Source: Pseudomonas trivialis
Lineage (GTDB): Bacteria; Pseudomonadota; Gammaproteobacteria; Pseudomonadales; Pseudomonadaceae
Direction of reading: 5' to 3'
Length of the DNA stretch: 64,000 bases
NCBI RefSeq assembly: GCF_001439805.1
Contig: NZ_JYLK01000014.1
Span: 118,706 to 182,705 of the forward strand
The notes beneath the pieces were generated by a model that saw only the letters and a program-made list of their open reading frames with translations, did not search any database and was not told where the DNA came from. Numbering within the stretch: position 1 is the stretch's first letter; each line of letters opens with the position of its first letter. This document shows positions 16,556 through 24,446 of the stretch, one piece after another. The position numbers and the translations under genes were made by a program.

Positions 16556-17527
16556 TCAGTGCACCCCATGCGTCGTGTGGTCAGCCAGCCGCGCCAGGAT
16601 ATCGGCCTGGTGCACGTAGCCGACAAAACGTCCATCGCTGTCGTTGCACAGCGCCCAGTCCTGACCGCGCCCCAGCAATTGCGAAAACACCTGACGCAGG
16701 TCATCCCCGGGCTTGACCACCAGTTGCGCGGAGGAAGAACCGCCTTGCCGAGGCGGCACCTGGCTGGCCACGTCCACCGAGCGCAACAGGCGCAGGCGCT
16801 TCATGATGCGGTCACCGCCCATGAAGCTGGCCACGAAGTCGCTGGCAGGCCGGGCCAGCAGGTCGTCCGGGGTGCCGAACTGCTCGATCCTGCCGTCATG
16901 GAACAACGCGACACAGTCGGCCATCTTCATCGCCTCGTCGATGTCGTGGCTGACGAACAGCACAGTCTTGCCGACCTGGCGCTGGATACGCATGAACTCG
17001 TCCTGGATCACCTCGCGGTTGATTGGGTCGATGGCGCCAAACGGCTCGTCCATCAACATCACCGGCGGGTCCGCCGCCAGGGCACGGGCCACGCCGACCC
17101 GCTGCTGCTGGCCGCCCGAAAGTTCACAAGGGTAGCGTTTGAGAAATGTCGCCGGGTCCAGCGCCACCACCTCCAGCAACTCCGCAGCGCGCTTGCGGCT
17201 CGTGTTCTTGTCCCATCCCAGCAGATTGGGCACCACGCAGATGTTGTCCTCGACGGTCATGTTGGGGAACAGACCGACTTGTTGAATCACATAGCCGATG
17301 GAACGCTTGAGCGTCACGCTGTCCAGTTCGGCGGTATCGCGTCCGGCAATCCTGATGGTGCCGGAGGTAGGCGCAATCAGCCGGTTGATCATCTTCAACG
17401 TGGTGGTTTTACCGCAGCCCGACGGGCCGAGCAGAATGCAGATCTGCCCCTCGGCGACGCTCAACGAGACGTCTTGTACCGCGGTGATGGCGCCAAAGGT
17501 CTTGTTCAGATGTTCGATCTGGATCAT
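16556..17527 (-). CDS. Quaternary-amine ABC transporter ATPase (OsmV/OpuCA type)
   Basis: 323 aa. Walker A GPSGCGKTT near residue 35, the signature LSGGQQQRVG, Walker B VMLMDEPF and a switch His (VSHD) are all present. A C-terminal extension (about 240-323) resembles a CBS domain, which in OpuA/OpuC ATPases senses ionic strength and gates transport. The start overlaps the upstream permease gene by 4 bases. Confidence 0.94.
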   Translation of the reverse strand: MIQIEHLNKTFGAITAVQDVSLSVAEGQICILLGPSGCGKTTTLKMINRLIAPTSGTIRIAGRDTAELDSVTLKRSIGYVIQQVGLFPNMTVEDNICVVPNLLGWDKNTSRKRAAELLEVVALDPATFLKRYPCELSGGQQQRVGVARALAADPPVMLMDEPFGAIDPINREVIQDEFMRIQRQVGKTVLFVSHDIDEAMKMADCVALFHDGRIEQFGTPDDLLARPASDFVASFMGGDRIMKRLRLLRSVDVASQVPPRQGGSSSAQLVVKPGDDLRQVFSQLLGRGQDWALCNDSDGRFVGYVHQADILARLADHTTHGVH

Positions 17528-18213
17528 GTGGTTGCCTCTTTCAGTCGGCCGGCCATCAGCGTGCTGGTGTTCAGGCCGCGGGGTGTCAGCAGCCGCTGCA
17601 GGGCGTACAGCGCATAGTCAGCCGCGATGGCGATCACGCTGATGACCAGGGCGCCGGCCAGCAATTGCCGCGTATCGGTTTGCGTGATACCGCGAATGAT
17701 GAGGCTGCCCAGGCCGCCGGCGCCGATGTAAGCGGCAATGGCTGCGATGCCGATATTGATCACCGTGGCCATCCTGACGCCCGCCATGATCAGCGGCACC
17801 GCCAGCGGCAGTTCGACCTTGCGCAGTCGCTGCCAGGTGGACATGCCCATGCCGATGGCCGCCTCGCGCAAGGCCGGGTCGATATTGGAAAGTGCGGTGC
17901 TGGTGTTGCGGATGATCGGCAGCTGCGAATACAGGAACAGCGCAATGACCGCCGGTACCACGCCGATTCCGTAGCCCACCAGGGACAGCACGGGAATCAT
18001 CAGCCCGAACAACGCGGCCGAAGGAATGGTCATCAGCACGGCGGCGAAGGCCAGCACCCAGCGACGCAAGCCGGCGTGCTGGGAGATCGCGATACCGGCG
18101 GGCACACCGGTGAGGATCGCCAGACCGACGGCAAGCGCGACGATGAACAGGTGCTGCCCCAGCAGAAAGCTGATCAGGCCGTGATTGTCCAGAATGAAGC
18201 GCAAGGTTTCCAT
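17524..18213 (-). CDS. Quaternary-amine ABC transporter permease (OsmY/YehY type), first gene of the operon
   Basis: 229 aa, about six membrane segments and an EAA loop (REAAIGMGMSTWQRLRKVELP). Order is permease, ATPase, permease, binding protein, as in the Salmonella osm and E. coli yeh systems apart from rotation. The spacer of about 210 bases upstream should hold the operon promoter; no clear consensus was recognised. Confidence 0.93.
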   Translation of the reverse strand: METLRFILDNHGLISFLLGQHLFIVALAVGLAILTGVPAGIAISQHAGLRRWVLAFAAVLMTIPSAALFGLMIPVLSLVGYGIGVVPAVIALFLYSQLPIIRNTSTALSNIDPALREAAIGMGMSTWQRLRKVELPLAVPLIMAGVRMATVINIGIAAIAAYIGAGGLGSLIIRGITQTDTRQLLAGALVISVIAIAADYALYALQRLLTPRGLNTSTLMAGRLKEATT

Positions 18214-18422
18214 GGTTGCAGGGCCTTCTTCAGGTCATTGTTGTTGTGCTCGGCACAGCGCCGAAAGGCGCGCTGAACCTGCCACGAACCTTACCCCGTC
18301 GGCGCACGGCATCTGCGCTGTATCCCCGACGAGCTATATCAAAAAATCGACGTTTCCGAGTTGCGCCAGCGCCCGTATGACGAGGTGGCGAAAGATTAGC
18401 GCTGCCGGGTCATGCACTGACA

Positions 18423-19382
18423 TCAGGAATGGGTTTCATCAAATTTCCGCCGCTCCTCGCCGGGCGTGCAGCCCCATGTACGCCGGTAGACATCGCCCAG
18501 GTGCGAGGCTGAAACGAAGCCGCAACAGTGGGCGATACGGGCGATGGGCTGGGCGCTTTCACGCAGCAGGCGGCGCGCTTCGTTAAGCCGCAGTTCCAGA
18601 TAGAATTTTTTCGGGGTCTTGCCGAAGTGCTGTTGCCACAGGCGCTCCAACTGACGATGGGACAGGTTGCAGCGCTCGGCGATCACATCGATGCCAACCA
18701 GGTGCTCCAGGTTGTTTTCCATCGCGGCAATCGCCGCCGTGAGCCGCCGGTCGTGAACCCCGAAACGCCACTGGATCGACATGCGCTGGTGTTCTTCCGG
18801 CGCCCTGATTCGGGCATGCAAAAATTGCTCGGCGACGCCTGCCGCCAGCGGGTTGCCGAAATCCAGCGCTATCTGCGCCAGCATCAGGTCGATGGCCGCC
18901 GTGCCACCGGCACAGGTCCAGCGGTTGTCATGGTTGACGTAGAGGTCGCGGGTCACTTCGATCAGGGGAAACTCCTCGGCAAACTGGCCGATGCATTCCC
19001 AGTGCAGGGTGCAGCGTTTTCCATCGAGCAAACCGGCGCGGGCAAGAATGAAAGTGCCCGTGCTCAAGGCACCTACCGTTATGCCCCGGGCCGCCGCGCG
19101 TTGCAGATAGCGCAGCATCTTCGGCGGTTTCTGTGTCTCGATATCCAGGCTGGCCAGCACGAACACGCGGTCCAGCGCGGGGGCGTGTTCGATCGCCACC
19201 GTCTGCAGTTCCAGCCCACTGCTGGAGCACACCGGCCCACCGGTTTCACTCAGCAGCGTCCACTCATACAACCGTGTGCCACGAAGCCGATTCGCCGCCC
19301 GCAGCGGCTCGCTGGCGCCGGCAAGCGCCATCATCGAGAACTGGGGAAGCATGAGCAAACCAATGTGCCGGGGAGTCATCAT
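18423..19382 (-). CDS. GlxA-family transcriptional regulator (DJ-1/PfpI-like domain plus AraC HTH)
   Basis: 319 aa from the ATG at 19382. The N-terminal 180 residues form a class-I glutamine-amidotransferase-like (DJ-1/PfpI) ligand domain (IGLLMLPQFSMMAL... GALSTGTFILARAGLL). The C-terminal 100 form an AraC/XylS double helix-turn-helix (CNLSHRQLERLW ... CGFVSASHLGDVYRRTWG). GbdR, CdhR and SouR, which control betaine, carnitine and sarcosine use in Pseudomonas, share this layout. Being next to an osmolyte transporter makes a quaternary-amine inducer attractive, but this is inference. Frames upstream of 19382 add an unlikely N-terminus over a REP. Confidence 0.9.
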   Translation of the reverse strand: MMTPRHIGLLMLPQFSMMALAGASEPLRAANRLRGTRLYEWTLLSETGGPVCSSSGLELQTVAIEHAPALDRVFVLASLDIETQKPPKMLRYLQRAAARGITVGALSTGTFILARAGLLDGKRCTLHWECIGQFAEEFPLIEVTRDLYVNHDNRWTCAGGTAAIDLMLAQIALDFGNPLAAGVAEQFLHARIRAPEEHQRMSIQWRFGVHDRRLTAAIAAMENNLEHLVGIDVIAERCNLSHRQLERLWQQHFGKTPKKFYLELRLNEARRLLRESAQPIARIAHCCGFVSASHLGDVYRRTWGCTPGEERRKFDETHS

Positions 19383-19435
19383 CGCCGAATTCTCGTGTGG
19401 GCGCCCACCTGGGCAAACGTGATCAAACCAGACCC

Positions 19436-19455
19436 GTGGCGAGCGGACTTGCCAC
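19436..19455. repeat. REP core hairpin
   Basis: GTGGC arms (19436-19440 and 19451-19455) around GAGCGGACTT, the single REP core of the type seen paired at 13.5 kb. Lies between the GlxA-type regulator and the hydrolase gene. Confidence 0.75.
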
Positions 19456-19485
19456 ATTTGCAGACCCTGAGGATTGACGGTCTAA

Positions 19486-20454
19486 TCAGCCGCGCGCACG
19501 AATCGCCTCATCGATGCTGTGGATCATGGCCTGGAACAGCGGATTGTCCGCCTGATTCTGCTGGCCGTGCTGCATCCGCGTGATTATCAGCACGCCCGCG
19601 CCGGCGTCACCGGGATAGTGTCGATGCAGACGCTCGGATTCGGACGGCCTGTGCAGGGTATTGTCGGCGCCGTGGATAATCAATGCAGGCGCAAAGCCTG
19701 CTGCGCCTTCGATACCGCGCTCCGGGTCATAGGCGACGCAGGCTTTGTAGGACTTTGCCGTCACGTGGCTGCAACCCGGCCAGCGATCAGCGCCGCCCGC
19801 CTCGGTATAGGCGCCCAACTGCTGATCCACGTAGGCCTGGGTCTCGGGGTCCAGCGGATAAAAGCCCAGACGGGTTGATTCGGTACCGATATCAAACGGC
19901 GGAATCGGTGCGTCATCCGGCAACTGCTGGATCGCCGCATCGGCCGCTTGACTGTCGGTGCGCAAGGCTTGCAGTTGACGGGTGCCGGTGTAGCTCATCG
20001 GCACCCATAAGCGGATCTGTTCGCCCCCCGCTGCCGCGAGTTCAGCCACGGCGCCAAGGCTTGCCACCGCGCCCAGCGCCCAGGACGCCACCACCGGCAT
20101 TTCACCGAAGGTATCGCGTACCCAGGCAACGGCGCCGAGGACTTCGTCCCGCTGGTCTTCGAGTATCACCCGGGTGATTTCCATGCCCTCGGCCTTGAGC
20201 GTGTTGCGTACGTATTTATTGGAAAAGAAGCCCGCCACGTCATAGGTCATCACGCGGTAACCCCGCGCCGCCAGCGCACGCCCGAACAACTGGCCGTACA
20301 TGCTGACCCCGCCGGTGAAGCCCGAGTTGAAGACCACCGGTGGCAATGAGGTGGACGAAGCCGAGTCGGGCTCGAACACCCAGCCCTTGAGGTTTAACGT
20401 TGCATCGCCATAGTGGACGGCGAAGGTAATTTCCTTGCTACGGATGCTGTTCAT
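19486..20454 (-). CDS. Alpha/beta hydrolase family protein
   Basis: 322 aa, cytosolic. The fold is supported by VVFNSGFTGG (oxyanion region), a nucleophile-elbow position reading VASWALGAVAS, and the late strand ALIIHGADNT followed by a His-containing end (RMQHGQQ). The elbow has Trp-Ala after Ser rather than a canonical G-x-S-x-G, so activity is uncertain. It is 33 bases downstream of the amidohydrolase gene and probably in one operon with it. Substrate unknown. Confidence 0.72.
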   Translation of the reverse strand: MNSIRSKEITFAVHYGDATLNLKGWVFEPDSASSTSLPPVVFNSGFTGGVSMYGQLFGRALAARGYRVMTYDVAGFFSNKYVRNTLKAEGMEITRVILEDQRDEVLGAVAWVRDTFGEMPVVASWALGAVASLGAVAELAAAGGEQIRLWVPMSYTGTRQLQALRTDSQAADAAIQQLPDDAPIPPFDIGTESTRLGFYPLDPETQAYVDQQLGAYTEAGGADRWPGCSHVTAKSYKACVAYDPERGIEGAAGFAPALIIHGADNTLHRPSESERLHRHYPGDAGAGVLIITRMQHGQQNQADNPLFQAMIHSIDEAIRARG

Positions 20455-20487
20455 TACTGGATATCCCGGACGGTGAAAAGGAGTGGC

Positions 20488-21378
20488 TCAGCAAGCGCCT
20501 CGCAGCAGCTGACTGACCGGCAGGCGGGTCGCCTCACATACATGCCGCGCAACGGCGTCGACAAACTCAAAGGCACTGGTCACATCAAACCCGTGGGCAT
20601 AGGGCACCCCGTTGTCGTCGCCCCCCACATGCGGCGCATCGCTGGCTTGCAGCAGCAGCCTGTCGGCACCGACGGTACGCACAATCTGCGTGACGAATTG
20701 GGCAGCCGTATGCGGGTTGACCGAGGTTCGATAACCCGGCCCCTTGAACCACACCGTGCCGCGCCGTCGCGCTTCAGCAAGCAGCGCGAGATAGGCAGGC
20801 TCCGTCGCGCCACGTTCGCCGTGGCAACTGCCCAGGTGATCGATGATGACCCGCACGGCTTGCGGCACCTGACGTAACACGCACAGCGTGGTCGCGGCTT
20901 CCTTTGCATAAATATGCACGTGCTGGTGCGGCAGCAGCCGAGCGTAGAACGCCAACCACTGCGCGGTGCAAAAGCGCGTCCCGTGAATGCTTTCAGGCGG
21001 CGCATCGTGCAGCACGATACGCGCGCCAATAACCTGCGGATGAGCGAGGCGCTCGCGGGTTGCGTAGACCGGGTGCGCCTTGATCGTGCCGACCAGCCTC
21101 ACACCGCCATACCGCCGGGGGTCGGCAGCCTTAAGCGCCTTCAGCTCATCGAATGAGGCGAACACATTGTGCGAGTCCGGCAGGATGCTCAGATGAACAT
21201 TGTTGATGACGGCGGGGAGCATGCCGGCATCGATCAGCCGGTCCAGGTACGCCGTCAGTGGATGCGGTGCCGGCAAGCGGTAGGGCAACGAGCCTGACAC
21301 GCGCTGAAGATCGGCTGACGTGTAGAAGTGAACGTGATTATCGAATCGACTGACGATGCTTGGGAGCGGCGGCTGCAT
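20488..21378 (-). CDS. Amidohydrolase-family (TIM-barrel) protein
   Basis: 296 aa. The N-terminal DNHVHFYTSADL is the metal-binding HxH strand of amidohydrolase family 2. Later come HVHIYA, VIIDHLGS (conserved His-Leu-Gly of the 2-pyrone-4,6-dicarboxylate lactonase group) and LLLQASDAPHVGG with the catalytic Asp. A ring- or amide-opening hydrolase is likely. With the following alpha/beta hydrolase and the GlxA-type regulator it looks like a small catabolic operon of unknown substrate. Confidence 0.8.
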   Translation of the reverse strand: MQPPLPSIVSRFDNHVHFYTSADLQRVSGSLPYRLPAPHPLTAYLDRLIDAGMLPAVINNVHLSILPDSHNVFASFDELKALKAADPRRYGGVRLVGTIKAHPVYATRERLAHPQVIGARIVLHDAPPESIHGTRFCTAQWLAFYARLLPHQHVHIYAKEAATTLCVLRQVPQAVRVIIDHLGSCHGERGATEPAYLALLAEARRRGTVWFKGPGYRTSVNPHTAAQFVTQIVRTVGADRLLLQASDAPHVGGDDNGVPYAHGFDVTSAFEFVDAVARHVCEATRLPVSQLLRGAC

Positions 21379-21490
21379 GATGATCGTTCCTGCAAAGGTG
21401 CAGGAACAATAAGCGTGGGAGGTGTCTGGCCGCTCCCGGCAATTCGACGGGGCATATCAGATTCTCGCCATGCAAGGCAGCCCACCCACA

Positions 21491-21592
21491 TCACTCGCCC
21501 ACTTTCTCGGCGCAGGACTCAAGGAACCAGTCAGCACTATCTTCCGTGTGATATTGATTTCCGGATTTTGCGTCGATACGAAGTAAAGACAC
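21491..21592 (-). pseudogene. Short coding remnant or 33-aa ORF
   Basis: Minus-strand frame continuing in phase after the stop of the small membrane protein: GTG-started LLRIDAKSGNQYHTEDSADW... ending AEKVGE. Amino-acid use is protein-like (few rare residues, amphipathic), suggesting the C-terminus of a lost gene, or a tiny gene. No ribosome site is evident. It sits next to the repeat shared with 14827-14895. Confidence 0.3.
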
Positions 21593-21613
21593 GTGCAGAA
21601 TCGCTGATCGAGA

Positions 21614-21862
21614 TCATCCGGCATTGCGCTGCGCGCGCAGGTTTTTCGTGAAGCCCCGTGCGTTCATGCCCAGCAGAATGCATTCGAGAACGATCAAGCC
21701 GTAGGCATTGGTGTGCCAGCCCCAGGCCACCCACAAAGTGTTGCTGAGGATGAAGCCCCAGAACGCGAGCATGCGTCGGCGTGGGCGTTGCGAGCCGATG
21801 AACCAGGCCGAGAGCACGGTCACGGCCATGGCGGGCCATTGCACCCAGTCAACCAGGTCCAC
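21614..21862 (-). CDS. Small integral membrane protein, 82 aa (paralogue of 14606-14842)
   Basis: Starts at GTG 21862, two bases after the stop of the glycosyltransferase gene (TAA-CC-GTG), so translation is probably coupled. Three hydrophobic segments: PAMAVTVLSAWFIG, LAFWGFILSNTLWVAWG and AYGLIVLECILLG, ending RGFTKNLRAQRNAG. It shares the WVQWPAMAVTVL opening with the paralogue. Perhaps it helps the glycosyltransferase at the membrane; no domain recognised. Longer frames up to 21964 would run through the glycosyltransferase gene. Confidence 0.7.
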   Translation of the reverse strand: MDLVDWVQWPAMAVTVLSAWFIGSQRPRRRMLAFWGFILSNTLWVAWGWHTNAYGLIVLECILLGMNARGFTKNLRAQRNAG

Positions 21863-21864
21863 GG

Positions 21865-22569
21865 TTACTCGACACCGAGCGCGGTGCTCGACCCCAGGCA
21901 TGCGTCGACGCCAATATGACCCGGCACCAGCGTGGCGAGGTACTCGCCAAACCCGCCACGACACTTGTAGTCCCGACGGGCGCTGGTGATCACCGGGTTG
22001 GTGGCGGTCCAGACGATACGCGCACCGGTCCTTTCAAGATCCGCCACCAGGCGCACATCCTCGTGGGCCGCCAAGTGCTGAAAGCCGCCAGCGGTGCGAT
22101 AGGCCTCGGCGCTCAGGCCCATGTTGGCGCCGTGGATATGGCGATGGTTTTCGATGAACTGGTACAGCGCCATGTACCGCGAGCGCACGGCTTCGTCGTG
22201 TTCACTCCAGCCATCCACGTCGACAGTGCCGCACACCGCATCAGCACCAAAGCCAATCTGGCGTGCCAGCCAGTCCGGCGGCACCACGGTGTCGGCATCC
22301 GTAAAGGCCAGCCAGCGCGCGCCGCGCTTCAAGAGCTGCTCGGCCCCTGTGGCCCGCGCCTTGCCGACATTGCGAAAGCACACGTCCAGGCGCTCTACCT
22401 GCTTTGCCGACACCATCGCGCGGGTGCCGTCCGAGCAGTCGTCCAGCACCACCAGTATCTCCAACGATTGCCCCTTGAGGGCCGGGTGCTCGGTCGCGCG
22501 CAGCACGGAGTCCAGGCATTCGCCGATATAGCGCTCTTCGTTATGGGCAGGTATCACGATCCCTATCAT
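21865..22569 (-). CDS. Family 2 glycosyltransferase
   Basis: 234 aa GT-A fold. IGIVIPAHNEERYIGECLDS is the nucleotide-sugar-binding start, VVLDDCSDGT the first acidic pocket, and FTDADTVVPPDWL the DxD metal motif. It is short, with no membrane segments of its own. It is followed at once by the small membrane protein gene. Donor and acceptor cannot be deduced; envelope or surface glycan modification is likely. Confidence 0.88.
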   Translation of the reverse strand: MIGIVIPAHNEERYIGECLDSVLRATEHPALKGQSLEILVVLDDCSDGTRAMVSAKQVERLDVCFRNVGKARATGAEQLLKRGARWLAFTDADTVVPPDWLARQIGFGADAVCGTVDVDGWSEHDEAVRSRYMALYQFIENHRHIHGANMGLSAEAYRTAGGFQHLAAHEDVRLVADLERTGARIVWTATNPVITSARRDYKCRGGFGEYLATLVPGHIGVDACLGSSTALGVE

Positions 22570-22696
22570 TTACATTCCCTCCGACGTGTCCTGAGCAATC
22601 GACACTGTGCGTGAGCAGAAGGTTTAAAGAGTTTTGAACGTGCGCGTGCGCAGTCTTTCCAAGCAGTACATGGATGCCAACAGGATAAACACGACG

Positions 22697-23461
22697 ATGA
22701 CTGACACCTCCCACCACCGCACCGCCAGGGCAGCATGCCTGGCAACCGCCCTCGCCCTGCTCGGCGCGTGCGCCGGCAACGACTCGCCCTCCAACGTCGA
22801 AGCGCCCGGCAAGACCACAACCGTCAGCACGCGCGCACTCGATACCGGCGCCGCCCTGTTGCAATCACGCCCGCCAATAGAGGCGCTGAATGCCTATCTG
22901 GATGGTTTCCACTTCTACAACGGCCATCCCGATGTACAAATGGAAGCGCATCACTACTGCGCCATCCTCAACGAAGAGGTGATCCAGTGCGTGATCTATG
23001 ACGGCAATCGCAAGGACGCAAAATTGATGGGGGTGGAATACATCATCAGCGAGCAGCTGTTCAGTACGCTGCCAACTGCGGAAAAAGCCCTGTGGCACAG
23101 CCATGTGCATGAGGTGAAGTCGGGGCAACTGGTGGCGCCCGGCATTCCCGAAGTGGCCGAACACGCATTGATGGAGAAGCTGGTGCACACCTATGGCAAG
23201 ACCTGGCATACCTGGCACACCGACCTCGACAAACGCCTGCCCCTGGGCGTGCCCCAACTGATGATGGGGTTCACCGCCGATGGCCAGGCCGACCCACGCA
23301 TGGTCGCCGAACGTGATCAGCGGCTGGGCATCGACAGCAGCAAAAAGAAAACCGGACGGGCCGACATTCCCGCGCCACCGATTGCCCCTGGGGCGGATGC
23401 ATGGCGACAGGGCGAGGTGATCCAGATCATCGATCCCACGGCCACCCCCCATCGGCATTGA
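22697..23461 (+). CDS. DUF1264 family lipoprotein (OBAP-like)
   Basis: 254 aa from ATG 22697 (AGGA about 11 bases upstream), giving a signal peptide with lipobox LLGAC. The mature part matches DUF1264, related to plant oil-body-associated proteins: FHFYNGHPDVQMEAHHYC, then VIYDGN, ALWHSHVHEVKSG and KTWHTWHTD. The conserved His-rich motifs suggest metal binding but no activity is established. The frame extends upstream to 22634, which would put the signal peptide inside. It diverges from the glycosyltransferase gene. Confidence 0.85.
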   Translation: MTDTSHHRTARAACLATALALLGACAGNDSPSNVEAPGKTTTVSTRALDTGAALLQSRPPIEALNAYLDGFHFYNGHPDVQMEAHHYCAILNEEVIQCVIYDGNRKDAKLMGVEYIISEQLFSTLPTAEKALWHSHVHEVKSGQLVAPGIPEVAEHALMEKLVHTYGKTWHTWHTDLDKRLPLGVPQLMMGFTADGQADPRMVAERDQRLGIDSSKKKTGRADIPAPPIAPGADAWRQGEVIQIIDPTATPHRH

Positions 23462-23554
23462 CGGCGCCGCTGGCTCATTTGCATTGAACGATCACTTGCG
23501 CACCATGCTCTACCGAACAGCAAGATTGCTCCCAATCGCCTGAGGTAATTCCGC

Positions 23555-23836
23555 ATGCCCTACGACTATCAAGGTCCTGCCAGTGTTATCACCGCTCGCC
23601 GCCATCTCGGTACAGAGCCCGAAGAAGTCTTGAATGAATCGGTTGATATCCAGATGACCAGCAGCGGCAAACCGACCATCGTGCGCCTGAGTTTTCAGTC
23701 GCCGCTGCAGTGGCCGGGTCACCCCAACCACGTGACGGTCAACTTGCCGGATGGCAACGCCGTCAGCGGGGTGATTGCCGAAATTGAACGGCCAACCGAC
23801 GGGCCAGGCTGGGTCGCTTTTACCGTCGATGATTGA
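23555..23836 (+). CDS. Hypothetical protein, 93 aa
   Basis: Small soluble protein opening MPYDYQGPASVITA with a GAGG site 8 bases before the ATG. Beta-rich and acidic; no known domain. It is followed by an AT-rich 66-base spacer with an inverted repeat and then two further small genes. Function unknown. Confidence 0.6.
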   Translation: MPYDYQGPASVITARRHLGTEPEEVLNESVDIQMTSSGKPTIVRLSFQSPLQWPGHPNHVTVNLPDGNAVSGVIAEIERPTDGPGWVAFTVDD

Positions 23837-23871
23837 CGTCTCAATTAATTTGAATTTTTTTTGACGTCAAT
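23832..23871. promoter_or_regulatory. Inverted repeat with TGACGTC arms in AT-rich spacer
   Basis: ATTGACGTC (23832-23840) and GACGTCAAT (23863-23871) are perfect complements separated by 22 AT-rich bases that include a T-run. It spans the end of the 93-aa gene and lies 32 bases before the next start. It could be a terminator-like structure or an operator for the downstream small genes. Confidence 0.4.
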
Positions 23872-23902
23872 TATCAGTTACTCATGAGCATAGGGAGGTC
23901 TC

Positions 23903-24160
23903 ATGAAACGCAACGATTTATTCACTATTCACTACCAGCTGCACGGTGAGCCCAAGTCTTTCATCGTGCGTGCATCGCAGATGAACAATGCCGAAGCCTG
24001 GCATTGGGCGAGCTGCGATGCGGGCGTGGCCGTGATACCCAGGTTCGGGCAACAGAATCTCAAGCGTGTCTCCAGACCCATGGCCGAGAAATACGGCATC
24101 ACCGATGTGCAGTGGAGCAGCGCGACAGAGATCAAATGGGCAGAGAGCGTTACATCATGA
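23903..24160 (+). CDS. DUF6555-like small protein, 85 aa
   Basis: Begins MKRNDLFTIHYQLHGEP with a strong GGGAGG ribosome site. The layout (short beta start, SFIVRASQMNNAEAWHWASCDAGV, then an acidic end) fits the small Pseudomonas family DUF6555. It overlaps the next gene by 4 bases (ATGA), so the two are translated together. Function unknown. Confidence 0.7.
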   Translation: MKRNDLFTIHYQLHGEPKSFIVRASQMNNAEAWHWASCDAGVAVIPRFGQQNLKRVSRPMAEKYGITDVQWSSATEIKWAESVTS

Positions 24161-24396
24161 ACAGTCAGACACTCGATTACAGCACCAGCCACACGTGGGA
24201 TGACGAGATCGCACAGAACACCGCGATGTTCTTTGAGGCCGATCGACTGGACGCCCTGGCGTACCAGTTGATCGAGTCCTACAGCGGAGACCCGCTGACC
24301 TGGGCACGTTTCACCGAAGCGAAGAAACTCGCTGATAACCAGCGCACAGCAGCGTATCGCGAGTGGATGCGCATCCAGCGCGCGATGCGCACGTAA
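24157..24396 (+). CDS. Hypothetical protein, 79 aa
   Basis: ATG at 24157 overlaps the stop of the previous gene (ATGA). Encodes an acidic helical protein (DRLDALAYQLIESYSGDPLTWARFTEAKKLADNQR). No signal or membrane segment. Pairing with the upstream gene and a 50-base gap to the YdeP-type gene suggest a common transcript. Function unknown. Confidence 0.6.
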   Translation: MNSQTLDYSTSHTWDDEIAQNTAMFFEADRLDALAYQLIESYSGDPLTWARFTEAKKLADNQRTAAYREWMRIQRAMRT

Positions 24397-24446
24397 CGCG
24401 GGTGTTGCGCAACAAGTGACCTGACCGTATCGCCTGGGAGTGCCTC

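Noticed and set aside
22541..22864. Minus-strand frames between glycosyltransferase and DUF1264 genes
   Set aside because: They overlap the signal peptide of the DUF1264 lipoprotein on the other strand and have no plausible ribosome site.
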